Shown here piece after piece: positions 8,378 through 17,091 of a DNA stretch of 64,000 nucleotides (position 1 is the first letter of the stretch; each line of letters opens with the position of its first letter). Source of the DNA: Candidatus Scalindua sp. (GTDB lineage: Bacteria > Planctomycetota > Brocadiia > Brocadiales > Scalinduaceae); the NCBI GenBank assembly GCA_021777035.1, contig JAIQZR010000010.1, positions 1 through 64,000 on the forward strand, read 5' to 3'. The notes under the pieces are model-generated. The model had not been told where the DNA came from. It searched no databases and saw nothing but the letters and a program-made list of their open reading frames with translations. Both the position numbers and the translations under genes were made by a program.

Positions 8378-9820
8378 TTATTGTGCTACAGTTCTACCCC
8401 CATTCTCATCTATATATCTATAACATGCTTCTTTAATGTACCAGGTGTGGCGTTCATTGTAGATCGTCTTTAATGTACCATGAATCTTCGCACTCGGAGG
8501 AAGCGCCGAGAGTCCATGGATAACATTTCTTAATATCTGATCTCTCTTCTTCTCCAGGAGTGATAAAAGTATTTTCTCCGCATCAGCGAATTTTTTTGCA
8601 AGCAGCATGGCGGAATTCTTTCCGATGGTGTACCCGGTAAGTATGTTTGAGACTAGCACGGGTATCAGCTCTTTTGGGATATCGTTCCTTTTTAATAACG
8701 CCTTTAAAGCAATATCAGACATAGATTTTCGGATAACGTTGGATCGGATGCCCACAGGGTTCAGCATCGCAACAAGTACGTCAAGGTTAAGAGATGGAAG
8801 TATCTCCTTCACAAATGCTTCCTCACCATTATGCCTGATAAAATCGTCTATCTGCTTTAATACAGACAAGTCGACGTCGATAGACAAATTCATTCTACTA
8901 CCCGGTTTTTCAAGAGATGCCGCAAGTTTCTTCTTGTTCTCTTTACTCCTTTTATCCTCAACAATGGAGAAGTAGGAGCCAATCAGGTAAGCGGGATTTA
9001 TGCCTATATTATCCCTGTCTCTGTTTGCCTCTGTCTTATGAGGCTGCTTTATGATAGCGTCCAGAAGCTGGGCACAATCATCAAACCTCTTCTCAGGATC
9101 TCGATTCAGGCACCTCATTACTATTGAAATCAAATTCTCATCTATTCTTCCTGCAAAATGCGATGGCTTGGCTGGCGGCCCACGTAATATCCGGTTCCTG
9201 ATTATGTCTATGGTCTCTCCTCTGAACGCCTGGTTCTTTGTCATAATCTCGTAAAGGATACAACCAAGTGAGAATATATCACTTCTTCTGTCGTTTGGAT
9301 TACCCTTCAGCACCTCAGGAGCTGTGTATGATATTGTGCCACAGCGGATGTCCCTGCCATGTAAAACAGAGGCGAGGCCAAAATCGATAAACTTTATACC
9401 ATCCTCAGTCAACAAGATATTATCACTCTTCAGATCACAGTGGATAATGCCACGATTATGGATATATCTGACTGTCTTTATGATAGTCAGTGCCATGCGT
9501 ATGAGTGAATTTGAGACAGACGGGTCATTGTCCCTTATAAGTGAGAACAGGGATGTACCCTGCAGGAGTTCGGTAAAAAGATATAGTCTCCCTTCCCTCA
9601 CTTCGCAGTTGTAAAAACGAACAATATTGGGATGTGATAGTTCAAGCAGACATCTTGCCTCCTGAAGAGCCATGTCTCTGTCCTGCCTTACTATATCCAC
9701 GATCTTGAGTGCAACCTTTTTCTCCAACAGCGTGTCCCATATCTCATAGACATCACCATACGCTCCGCTTCCCAACCATCGCTTAATTGTATACCTGTCC
9801 CCTATATTCTCTGTCAGCAT
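8378..9820 (-). CDS. Ser/Thr protein kinase (Hanks type, non-RD)
   Basis: Residues 10-270 are a complete eukaryote-like kinase domain: glycine loop LGSGAYGDVY at 16-25, ATP-anchoring K39, helix-C E54, catalytic loop H127-C128-D129 with N134, DFG at 146-148, and an SYTAPEV activation segment. The loop has Cys where most kinases have Arg, making it a non-RD kinase. The remaining 210 residues are helical and HEAT-like, with no membrane segment, so it is probably cytoplasmic. It is the last gene of the minus-strand operon and overlaps the preceding ARPP-1-like gene by 38 bases. It may phosphorylate operon partners. Confidence 0.9.
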   Translation of the reverse strand: MLTENIGDRYTIKRWLGSGAYGDVYEIWDTLLEKKVALKIVDIVRQDRDMALQEARCLLELSHPNIVRFYNCEVREGRLYLFTELLQGTSLFSLIRDNDPSVSNSLIRMALTIIKTVRYIHNRGIIHCDLKSDNILLTEDGIKFIDFGLASVLHGRDIRCGTISYTAPEVLKGNPNDRRSDIFSLGCILYEIMTKNQAFRGETIDIIRNRILRGPPAKPSHFAGRIDENLISIVMRCLNRDPEKRFDDCAQLLDAIIKQPHKTEANRDRDNIGINPAYLIGSYFSIVEDKRSKENKKKLAASLEKPGSRMNLSIDVDLSVLKQIDDFIRHNGEEAFVKEILPSLNLDVLVAMLNPVGIRSNVIRKSMSDIALKALLKRNDIPKELIPVLVSNILTGYTIGKNSAMLLAKKFADAEKILLSLLEKKRDQILRNVIHGLSALPPSAKIHGTLKTIYNERHTWYIKEACYRYIDENGGRTVAQ

Positions 9821-10742
9821 TGTTATATAGTGAAAAGTTCACTATCTCCCCGTCAAGCAGGAGGCCGGTCCCGAACGAGCTACCGTTCTCCACCTTTATA
9901 TTCTCACCCAGATCTATTCCACCAAAACGTGTCACTTCACTCTCCTGACTCACCCCCACAAGCCACTCCTTCAGACGATCCTTTCCGGGATCAACGGCAC
10001 CAACTTCTCCCTGAATCAGGGATTCTACGACATAGCCTTCCATCAACTTGTGATGTAACTTGCAGAAAACATCCGGGCGGTAGAGATCAAGCATCATTTT
10101 TTTGCCGGTAATACACACATACCCCCTCGTATTCTCGTTGCCAGAAATATCACCCGTATATCTAGCTATATCATCCGCTCTCTGATCGTACAGATCATTA
10201 ATAGACTGTGTCTGTGAATGTATATTCAGAGCAGCAAGGCTCTTGTCTACAAAGTTCCATATCTTTTTCTGATCCACACTGATAGCAGAAGTATCTCCCT
10301 TACCTCGCGATACATTCCTGGATATACTCTCCCTGAATGATGGAAACGCTATCGCACTATCCTTAAAATTAGCCGAAGAGCTTGTAGAGCTCCATCTATC
10401 CCTTTCCACACACGCTACCGGAATCTCCTTTATACTACTCTTGTCTACAAGACATGCCAGCACTACAACCCTGTCCTGATATCCTGCCTTACAGATCTCA
10501 CCTTCCGGAAGGTACAGGGTTGAAGCAGAGTGGTTATGTGCCTGAATCTGACTGACCGTACCAGATGCCAGTTCCCTGAGCTCTACCGTCTGCTCCCGCA
10601 TGCCCTCTTCAAGCATTATTACGCCTGACGGCTTGCGATGTACGCGACGGCCCTGCCCTTCAATGGCATAGAGCACAGAGTTTCTCAGGAAATATGGCCC
10701 CTGCAATTCAATGTGAGATAATGTGTCTGTAATAATCTTCAT
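9783..10742 (-). CDS. ARPP-1-like (DUF6569) protein
   Basis: 319 residues. The N-terminal half (GQGRRVHRKPS, ELASGTVSQIQ, HNHSASTLYLPEGEI, then QDRVV) matches my memory of the ARPP-1/DUF6569 domain, a beta-rich family named from conserved neighbourhoods with phosphatases; its biochemical role is not known to me. The HNHS and GEI segments are the most family-like. The ATG at 10742 is chosen because aaggag lies 9 bases upstream; a TTG two codons earlier is less likely. It sits between the vWA gene and the kinase gene, so a regulatory or scaffold role in the same module is likely. Confidence 0.65.
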   Translation of the reverse strand: MKIITDTLSHIELQGPYFLRNSVLYAIEGQGRRVHRKPSGVIMLEEGMREQTVELRELASGTVSQIQAHNHSASTLYLPEGEICKAGYQDRVVVLACLVDKSSIKEIPVACVERDRWSSTSSSANFKDSAIAFPSFRESISRNVSRGKGDTSAISVDQKKIWNFVDKSLAALNIHSQTQSINDLYDQRADDIARYTGDISGNENTRGYVCITGKKMMLDLYRPDVFCKLHHKLMEGYVVESLIQGEVGAVDPGKDRLKEWLVGVSQESEVTRFGGIDLGENIKVENGSSFGTGLLLDGEIVNFSLYNNADREYRGQVYN

Positions 10743-10770
10743 AATCAATTACTCCTTATGTAAGTCAGGC

Positions 10771-10856
10771 GCTTGCAACGCAAAAAAACCAACATGTTGT
10801 CGTTGTTTTGCAAGCAAGAAATGTCGGGTAAGTTGTCTGGCAGGTTACCAGACAAC
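10771..10856 (-). promoter_or_regulatory. Two intercistronic hairpins
   Basis: The 150-base gap between the vWA and ARPP-1-like genes contains two inverted repeats: an 8-base pair (10771-10778 with 10808-10815) and a 9-base pair (10832-10840 with 10848-10856, 7-nt loop). Neither is followed by a T-run on the minus strand. They may stabilise a processed 3' end or tune the relative expression of the two halves of the operon. Confidence 0.45.
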
Positions 10857-10892
10857 AATTTCTAAATCCAATTATTCTCCATATTTTTATTC

Positions 10893-13544
10893 TTACTCCG
10901 TTGCCTGTACAAGAATCTTGTACAACTCCTCTATCTTATTATCGGTAATCGGGCCCTCCGGAAAATGGATATAATGGTGAGGGAGATCACTTTCACTGAA
11001 CGGATCAGCGTCTGTTCCTATCCGTGCTGCGATATAACGATGGCCGTTGTCAATAAGCCTGTTAACCGCATATTCCATCTCACCAAGGGTTGAAGTAAAC
11101 TTTGAATTGTCAAGTGATTTACACCATTCGTGGTCGCTGATATGGATAAAAACAGTCTTTCTTTTGCCTGTTTTCTTTTCGATAATCTCATTCATGGCCA
11201 GAAGCGCTGCGGCATCTGGGTTCCACCCCGTACCTGAATCAGTACCCGGCATGGTTATAGAGGCAAGTCCATTTTGTCCTATCAGTTTTTGCTGTGAGTT
11301 GTAAATCTCTGTGAGCCGGTAAAACTGTCCGTTGGTATTATAAAGGTAAAGCATCACATCACAATGTTTCAGCCCTTCAGAGATGGTAACCGATACGTTC
11401 TTCGCCGCCCACACCCTGGATGATCCCATAGAGCCGGAAAAATCAAACAGAGTGACTACCTGTTCTCTGCCTCCCGGTACCGGCATGTTCCTGTATTGAA
11501 CAGTACTGAAGACCAGCTCGCAGTGCTGATATTGATCGAGACGGAGTTCATCAAACAGAGGGCCAGACCGAGAAAAACGTCGTATCATACCACGAGGGCT
11601 CATAGGTATGGAACTCAATCTTTTCAGCTTCCTGATATGCGGCTGATTCAATTCCACTATTGACCGGTATTTTGCCGGATTTCCAGGAGGAGCTACCACG
11701 ATCTCGAATGGAGCGGATACATCCTCCACGAGCATGGTATCATAAGAAAAATGTGTTTCAGGTGGAGAGAATGGATCAATGGATTTTCTCTCCATTGGGT
11801 TTGATATTTGCCCTGAATCGCCATTATTCTTCTCTCCGGATACTGTTCGTAAATTCATCGTCAACATCTCCCTGAAGATTCCGTCTATCACCTCTTTCTT
11901 CACTCTTCTCCAATCCCTTTTCTTTACATAGTCCGGAAGCGGTTTGAGGAGATTTCTTATATTAATCCACGCATTACAAAACCATTCATCTTCGTGTGCG
12001 ATCATTTGTTGAAAATGGATGTCAGAAAAGAAAAAAACCGGGAAGAGGAGTTTGTCCACACTGTCTACACCACATCCTCTGTATTGATAGATTTCCTCAA
12101 AATAGGAGAGCCACGCATTTAATATGCCGATTACAGTAGGGCAGGACTGCGCCAGGTCATGAAACGTTATCAGATGTTTCAGCATGGCTCCTGTTTTCTG
12201 AGAAACCTGTTCACATGCCTTTATCTCCTCTTCCTGCATATATTTCATCTTTTTAAATTCAAAGAGATTGTCTGGCAAAATAAGCATATTCTTCTCCCTG
12301 TCTGCAAGGAGCTGTGCCGCCGCTGCCGCCTTCAACCTGATGCCGACACTGCACATACCGTGAAAAGGCATGGGGCAGTTGGGCAGATCCTGGGCCACTT
12401 TGTCATAGATCGCCTCTCCCAGTTTTGCATCCTGGATAAATTTGCTGAAATTACCCTGAATGTCTGAGGCTGCAAGTAATTTTCTCGACGCAGAGGGGCT
12501 CTCAAGGTCTGCGGTATCAATCCACAACAGGTTTTTTTTTCTTCCTTTAGCCTTAATGGATTCCACGGTAAGGGTTTCTGTTATTCTGTGTTTAAGTGCC
12601 TCTGCCTGTATATCGAGCTTTCTCAACACCCCGGTGCAACCGTCAATGATATTGCCTTTTGAACGAGTTGGCAGCGCGCCACCGGCTTTTATATTACCGT
12701 TAATTATATGATTGAATGGTGCAATGATCTCGTCGTGAATCAGTGTGTCTATTCTTCTATGAACATGCTCTGGCAGTGTTACATGCATATACGATGACAA
12801 CTGAGGTAGATCCTGAAAGGCATATAAAACCGCATATGCCATCATCTCCTCAGAGTGGTACGAAAAGTATTGTTCCTGAAACTGATAAAATATATGGTCG
12901 GTAAAGAGTTTCTGCCGAATCACATCTATAACATGAGAGAGTTCCATCTTTTTTGCAATAGATGCAATATCAAAATATCTGTTTTTCTCTAAGAAATAGT
13001 GCATCCTGAGGATAGTGCCAGCTATGGCATCATAGAGTGACATGGATTTCCATTGATCAATGTCTTTTCCATACCATGGTAAAACCTTGCTTGCATCAAT
13101 ATAACGCATGTTGCTCCTGTTGTCGGCCAGAAGGGAATCAGTGACGGGGCTGTATCTCTTATAGGCTCTGTGTGATCCATGAAGAAATTTTGTTATAATC
13201 TCTACATCTCTGCTGAAATATTGTGTTCTGGCCAACATTGCATTGGGAACCGGATATCCGTAAGATAGTACATTATACCCGTATAAATCATGTAAAGAGG
13301 AAGTTGATGTTGCAAGCTCATTGAATTTTTTACCAGGCAACACTTCCCCCTCTACAACCTTATTCAGATCCCTGTAACATTGTTGTATTTTTTCATGGCC
13401 TTCAAGATGATTTAACGCCTCATCTTCTATACTCTCTGCGACCAGGGCAATTTTGTTCATCTCGCTGATCGTGAACTTAAGCTTACGCAGATTAAATCTG
13501 TCTTCTCTTCCTGATATCCGTTTATATCGGTGTTGTTTTGGCAT
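10893..13544 (-). CDS. vWA-domain protein of a MoxR-vWA couple
   Basis: About 883 residues. The C-terminal third is a von Willebrand factor A domain with the metal-site motif DFSGS at 701-705, a T/G loop in PGTDSGTGWNP, and a second acidic loop in HISDHEW. The N-terminal 600 residues are helical and not recognisable. vWA proteins paired with MoxR AAA ATPases act as adaptor-remodelling machines. The start at 13544 is preferred to 13562 because aaaggag lies 7 bases before it, overlapping the earlier ATG. No signal peptide is visible. It sits 111 bases downstream of the MoxR-like gene. Confidence 0.85.
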   Translation of the reverse strand: MPKQHRYKRISGREDRFNLRKLKFTISEMNKIALVAESIEDEALNHLEGHEKIQQCYRDLNKVVEGEVLPGKKFNELATSTSSLHDLYGYNVLSYGYPVPNAMLARTQYFSRDVEIITKFLHGSHRAYKRYSPVTDSLLADNRSNMRYIDASKVLPWYGKDIDQWKSMSLYDAIAGTILRMHYFLEKNRYFDIASIAKKMELSHVIDVIRQKLFTDHIFYQFQEQYFSYHSEEMMAYAVLYAFQDLPQLSSYMHVTLPEHVHRRIDTLIHDEIIAPFNHIINGNIKAGGALPTRSKGNIIDGCTGVLRKLDIQAEALKHRITETLTVESIKAKGRKKNLLWIDTADLESPSASRKLLAASDIQGNFSKFIQDAKLGEAIYDKVAQDLPNCPMPFHGMCSVGIRLKAAAAAQLLADREKNMLILPDNLFEFKKMKYMQEEEIKACEQVSQKTGAMLKHLITFHDLAQSCPTVIGILNAWLSYFEEIYQYRGCGVDSVDKLLFPVFFFSDIHFQQMIAHEDEWFCNAWINIRNLLKPLPDYVKKRDWRRVKKEVIDGIFREMLTMNLRTVSGEKNNGDSGQISNPMERKSIDPFSPPETHFSYDTMLVEDVSAPFEIVVAPPGNPAKYRSIVELNQPHIRKLKRLSSIPMSPRGMIRRFSRSGPLFDELRLDQYQHCELVFSTVQYRNMPVPGGREQVVTLFDFSGSMGSSRVWAAKNVSVTISEGLKHCDVMLYLYNTNGQFYRLTEIYNSQQKLIGQNGLASITMPGTDSGTGWNPDAAALLAMNEIIEKKTGKRKTVFIHISDHEWCKSLDNSKFTSTLGEMEYAVNRLIDNGHRYIAARIGTDADPFSESDLPHHYIHFPEGPITDNKIEELYKILVQATE

Positions 13545-13655
13545 ATTGAGACTCCTTTTCATGCAAGATATTTATTCATTAATGTCTTTCTCCTTATGAA
13601 GACTGGTGGAGTCGAAGATCTAGACTCAAAGACGACAGGCTCACCACAATTTAAC

Positions 13656-14690
13656 TTAAAATATGCTGTAATCATTATGTTTGTTTTTTGCTCCGTTATT
13701 TTCACCAAAATATCCTTCAATAAGCATATCCGCCTTGAGACGCTCCTCATTCTCACTGGATATTCCAGTCAGCAGGCGGCTCGCTGCGCTCAGTTCCGTT
13801 TTTTTGAGAAAGGCGACAAGCTTTACACAATGCCTGATCTGTCTCATGGTAATCTCACCAATGCCGGCAAAGGCGCCTTCTTCCATTTCACCCTTGATTT
13901 CCAGGACAAGTGCAACAATCTTATCAATAAATTTATGATACCTGACGGGATATTCAGACTTTAAGATATCCGTAAAATTAGCCCGGGAAATATGATAGAT
14001 TTGAAACCTGTTTGCAATTGCCAGGTCTATGCCCCTGCTGGCAAGATAGCCGCTTACAGGTCTTCCCGCGTCACTGTTACTGCTTGCCACACACTGCAGG
14101 TTCAACCACCTGGTCTCACCATTAAGAGAAAAATAGTGTTCATGGTTCTCGATAAACTTCATGAACGCATTACTGAGGCCTACTTCTATAACTCTGTCAA
14201 AGTCATCGATAAATACGATAAACGGGTTTATTTCTCCGTTGAGTTTCTCGATCATGTTGAGTTTCCTCTGTTCATGCTCCAGAAACTGTTCCTTCGATGC
14301 AAAACCGTGTTTCAGGATAAATTCTGCAAGCATGGCTGCCTCCTTTGAAGAGGTGCCGCCCTCAATATTTTTCTCGTATGTCAGTTCCATCGCCGCCAGG
14401 ATGGGTACCATATCGATTTCTATGCTGACGGGCTTTACCGTTATACCTTCCAATGCTGTTCCGGAAAGCATTTTTTGATAATTCTCTTTATATCGCAGTG
14501 CGGATGCACGTATCGTTTTCCCATTTCCAGTCTCTCCCTTGAACAACACATTGCCGCCGGCAACTACATCCTCTGCCGCTGAGATTACAGGGTCGCTCCT
14601 TGTTGCGAATAAAAGCTCACGTTTAGATGTCTCCAACTCAAGGATGTCCTCATGAATCTCGTCATCCTGCCTCTTTGATCTCTTTGCCAT
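13656..14690 (-). CDS. MoxR-like AAA ATPase
   Basis: 344 residues of a single AAA+ module. Walker A is GETGNGKT at 52-59 and Walker B lies in IVFIDDFDRV, followed by an ASNSD sensor-1 region and a helical lid. MoxR-type ATPases work with vWA proteins to activate or remodel partner proteins. The ATG at 14690 is preceded by aggagg at a spacing of 6 bases. The frame is open 50 codons further upstream, but that part overlaps the end of the preceding AAA gene and reads as antisense-like filler. Second gene of the operon, directly before the vWA gene. Confidence 0.85.
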   Translation of the reverse strand: MAKRSKRQDDEIHEDILELETSKRELLFATRSDPVISAAEDVVAGGNVLFKGETGNGKTIRASALRYKENYQKMLSGTALEGITVKPVSIEIDMVPILAAMELTYEKNIEGGTSSKEAAMLAEFILKHGFASKEQFLEHEQRKLNMIEKLNGEINPFIVFIDDFDRVIEVGLSNAFMKFIENHEHYFSLNGETRWLNLQCVASSNSDAGRPVSGYLASRGIDLAIANRFQIYHISRANFTDILKSEYPVRYHKFIDKIVALVLEIKGEMEEGAFAGIGEITMRQIRHCVKLVAFLKKTELSAASRLLTGISSENEERLKADMLIEGYFGENNGAKNKHNDYSIF

Positions 14691-14766
14691 AAATCGCCTC
14701 CTTTCATAAATTTTAAAATTAAGATGTTTGCGCTTATGGATATTCACGTCCACTTCACGCAATACA

Positions 14767-16653
14767 TCACTCCTTCCACAGATTCTCAAACAGTGTGTTC
14801 TTGAATTTGTCCAGCTCATTCTGAACCCCTCGTGCGCCAAGACGAATATCAGTTTTTTCGACTATCTGTTTTGCCGTCTTTTCAATATCAGACACGGTCC
14901 AATCGAATCCGATGCGTTCAACCACTTTTTTCAATTCAAGAAGATCCTTTTTTGCTATTTCCATCAACTCATTCTCAGATATAGCTGGAAAATACAATAC
15001 CCTCCTTACCCTGCCCTGTATGGCCGGCAGAATGATTCTCTGATACGCTTCCTTGTAATGTTCGATCAGCATTTGATTTTCACTGCGTACACCATCACCT
15101 GAAAAACCTATACGTTCCCACTTTTCAGCGTCTGAGTAATTACCTGCATTCATGGTCAAAACGATTATACATGGCGGAAGATCGATCTCTTTTCCGTGTC
15201 CATTCCTGAACGTTCCATTATCAAGAAGCCCGGTAAGGAAGTGCTGGATATCATTTCTCCCTTCAAGTTTGTCGATTTCATCCAGGGTCAAGACAGATCC
15301 TTTCCTTATGGTTTCCAATATGCCCGGTGCTTCCATACCTTTGAGACCTTTCTGTGTGCCGGTTAAGTTCCACAGGCTCGTCCTGTCAATCAGGCATCCT
15401 GCATTGAAACTTACATAGTGGGGTGCATTGGTCTTAAAGTATTCATGAGCAATGAACGCCAGTGTTTCACAGAGTATGTTTTTTCCCGTGCCCGTGGGGC
15501 CTACAAACGCTAAAATGAGAGGTTTTTTTATATTCATCAGACACCACATGGCCAGAAGCGGGAGTAACTCATTCTTGATTTCACTTCTTCCGACAATGTA
15601 GTTGTCGAGCGTCTTTCTTGCTTTAGCCATAAGGGCCATGATTGTCTTCCTGTCTCTCTTTCTCAGTGAAACATCACGCTGTGCGCCGATCCTGAATTTT
15701 GTCGCATATTCACGGCTCACCGCTTCACTATTCTTTTCATCACGAAGATACTCTATTGCCTCCTCTTGCGTGAGTTTGCCCTTCAGCAGGTGCTGACATG
15801 TGGTAACCATTTGCCTGTTTGCGGTCAATCCTGCATCTTCCAGTATGGGTACCAGGTGGCGGTTAACAGATGGCAAGCTGATTTCTGGCATTTCGCATTC
15901 ATCTCCTGTCTGTGAATCAGAGTAGAGCAGAAATCGCGGACCAAAGAATTCAGGGTGAAGGTTGAATCTTTCAAGAAATTTCATAATCTTTCGCCTGTGT
16001 ATATCTTCAAGAAAATCCGTGTTAATAATGATAACAATGCCATCAAGACTAAGCATCTTTTCCAGAGCGGTGAAGAGCCCGTTGAAGTTTGTTGCAATCA
16101 TAACGGGGTTAATCTCAAAGATCTGTCTCAGATGAAATGTATGCAGACAGGCCGACAGGGTTGTGATATTTGTTTTTACAAAAAATGTTTTGAAGTGCTG
16201 TAATGCGGAACGCAGTCTCTCTAATGCTTTCGTGTCAATGTTCTGCGAATCACATGCAACATTCGGAACCTGCCTCAGTATGTTTCTGTCAAAAGAATTG
16301 TCTTCTTCTTTTTTTGACAGGATTGTAATGTTGGCCGCTTTCATCAGTATTTGCTTAAGTTCGACAAAATCCTTCGCACATTCCTGTAATAGTACCTGCT
16401 CTCCAATAATCCTCAAATTTTCCGTACGCACCCCATGCGTGGAAAGATAGTGCGGTATGAGCTGGCCATTTCCGCTCGGACCAATCAATTCAGTTATCAT
16501 TTCTGCGCCAGATTTTTTACTGCCGGTAATGCGCATTCTGACTCCCTGGTTTTCAAAAACCATGGCATGATTTCGATCAGTCTTGATATGGTGAAAACCA
16601 TACTCCTTTGCAATCCCGCAGACTTTTTTTATGTAATCCTGATTCCTGTTCAT
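14767..16653 (-). CDS. Clp-like AAA+ ATPase with unknown N-terminal half
   Basis: 628 residues. Residues 1-330 are not recognised. From about 350 there is a ClpX/ClpB-D2-type AAA+ module: Walker A GPTGTGKN at 385-392, Walker B in VLTLDEIDKL, and a C-terminal small domain with RLGARGVQNEL as in Clp D2. The last Walker A residue is Asn instead of Ser/Thr, which could weaken Mg-ATP handling. First gene of the operon, with gggaggt 8 bases before the ATG and a sigma-54-like promoter about 40 bases upstream. It may unfold a client handed over by the MoxR-vWA pair; that is inference. Confidence 0.85.
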   Translation of the reverse strand: MNRNQDYIKKVCGIAKEYGFHHIKTDRNHAMVFENQGVRMRITGSKKSGAEMITELIGPSGNGQLIPHYLSTHGVRTENLRIIGEQVLLQECAKDFVELKQILMKAANITILSKKEEDNSFDRNILRQVPNVACDSQNIDTKALERLRSALQHFKTFFVKTNITTLSACLHTFHLRQIFEINPVMIATNFNGLFTALEKMLSLDGIVIIINTDFLEDIHRRKIMKFLERFNLHPEFFGPRFLLYSDSQTGDECEMPEISLPSVNRHLVPILEDAGLTANRQMVTTCQHLLKGKLTQEEAIEYLRDEKNSEAVSREYATKFRIGAQRDVSLRKRDRKTIMALMAKARKTLDNYIVGRSEIKNELLPLLAMWCLMNIKKPLILAFVGPTGTGKNILCETLAFIAHEYFKTNAPHYVSFNAGCLIDRTSLWNLTGTQKGLKGMEAPGILETIRKGSVLTLDEIDKLEGRNDIQHFLTGLLDNGTFRNGHGKEIDLPPCIIVLTMNAGNYSDAEKWERIGFSGDGVRSENQMLIEHYKEAYQRIILPAIQGRVRRVLYFPAISENELMEIAKKDLLELKKVVERIGFDWTVSDIEKTAKQIVEKTDIRLGARGVQNELDKFKNTLFENLWKE

Positions 16654-17091
16654 TAAGTTTAACCTCCCGTTTGTTCTATCAACAATTGCTAGCGCAATTC
16701 TTAGGCCAAAATGACCATGCAGAACCTAAGTGGTTATTGGTGTGGCAGTTGTTACTTGCAGGCAGTGGAGTTCTCTTCCTTAATGATGGTGCTGATTGAG
16801 TTGTGGCGAAAACAAATGGTTCCAAGTCAATTACAAAGGAGAGAAATTCATGTTCTTCCATCGAAGTTATTATTTGAAAAGAGAGAAATACCTGGATAAG
16901 ACGATGATTGCTTTACTCCTCTTGTTATAGATTACAGAATCAAATTGATGTCTTGATTTATCCTTGCAGCCACTCTTTTTATACATATAATACTTTCTAT
17001 TGAGTTCGTGTGGTACGCTATTTGATATTGAAATATTTCATCTTACAATACTTCTTCCAATAATTTTGCTTAACAAGGAGGCAAGTTGTCA
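16654..17091. other. Divergent intergenic region
   Basis: This 438-base region separates the minus-strand AAA operon from the plus-strand TIR-NACHT gene and must hold both promoters. Apart from the sigma-54-like site near the left end I see no strong repeat. A 62-codon open frame at 16711-16899 has no ribosome site and no recognisable product, so I do not call it a gene. Confidence 0.5.
16693..16708 (-). promoter_or_regulatory. Candidate sigma-54 promoter of the AAA/vWA operon
   Basis: On the minus strand the sequence TTGGCCTAAGAATTGC keeps the invariant GG and GC dinucleotides exactly 10 bases apart, and matches the -24/-12 consensus (TGGCAC-N5-TTGC) at TGGC and TTGC. It lies about 40 bases before the ATG of the first operon gene. 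It is weaker than the site at 36792 because CT replaces AC in the -24 element. Confidence 0.5.

Noticed and set aside
16711-16899. 62-codon plus-strand frame before the TIR-NACHT gene
   Set aside because: No ribosome site and no recognisable product; the region must contain promoters.
17011-17026. Sigma-54-like sequence TGGTACGCTATTTGAT before the TIR-NACHT gene
   Set aside because: The invariant GC of the -12 element is GA here, so I do not call it, although the rest fits.
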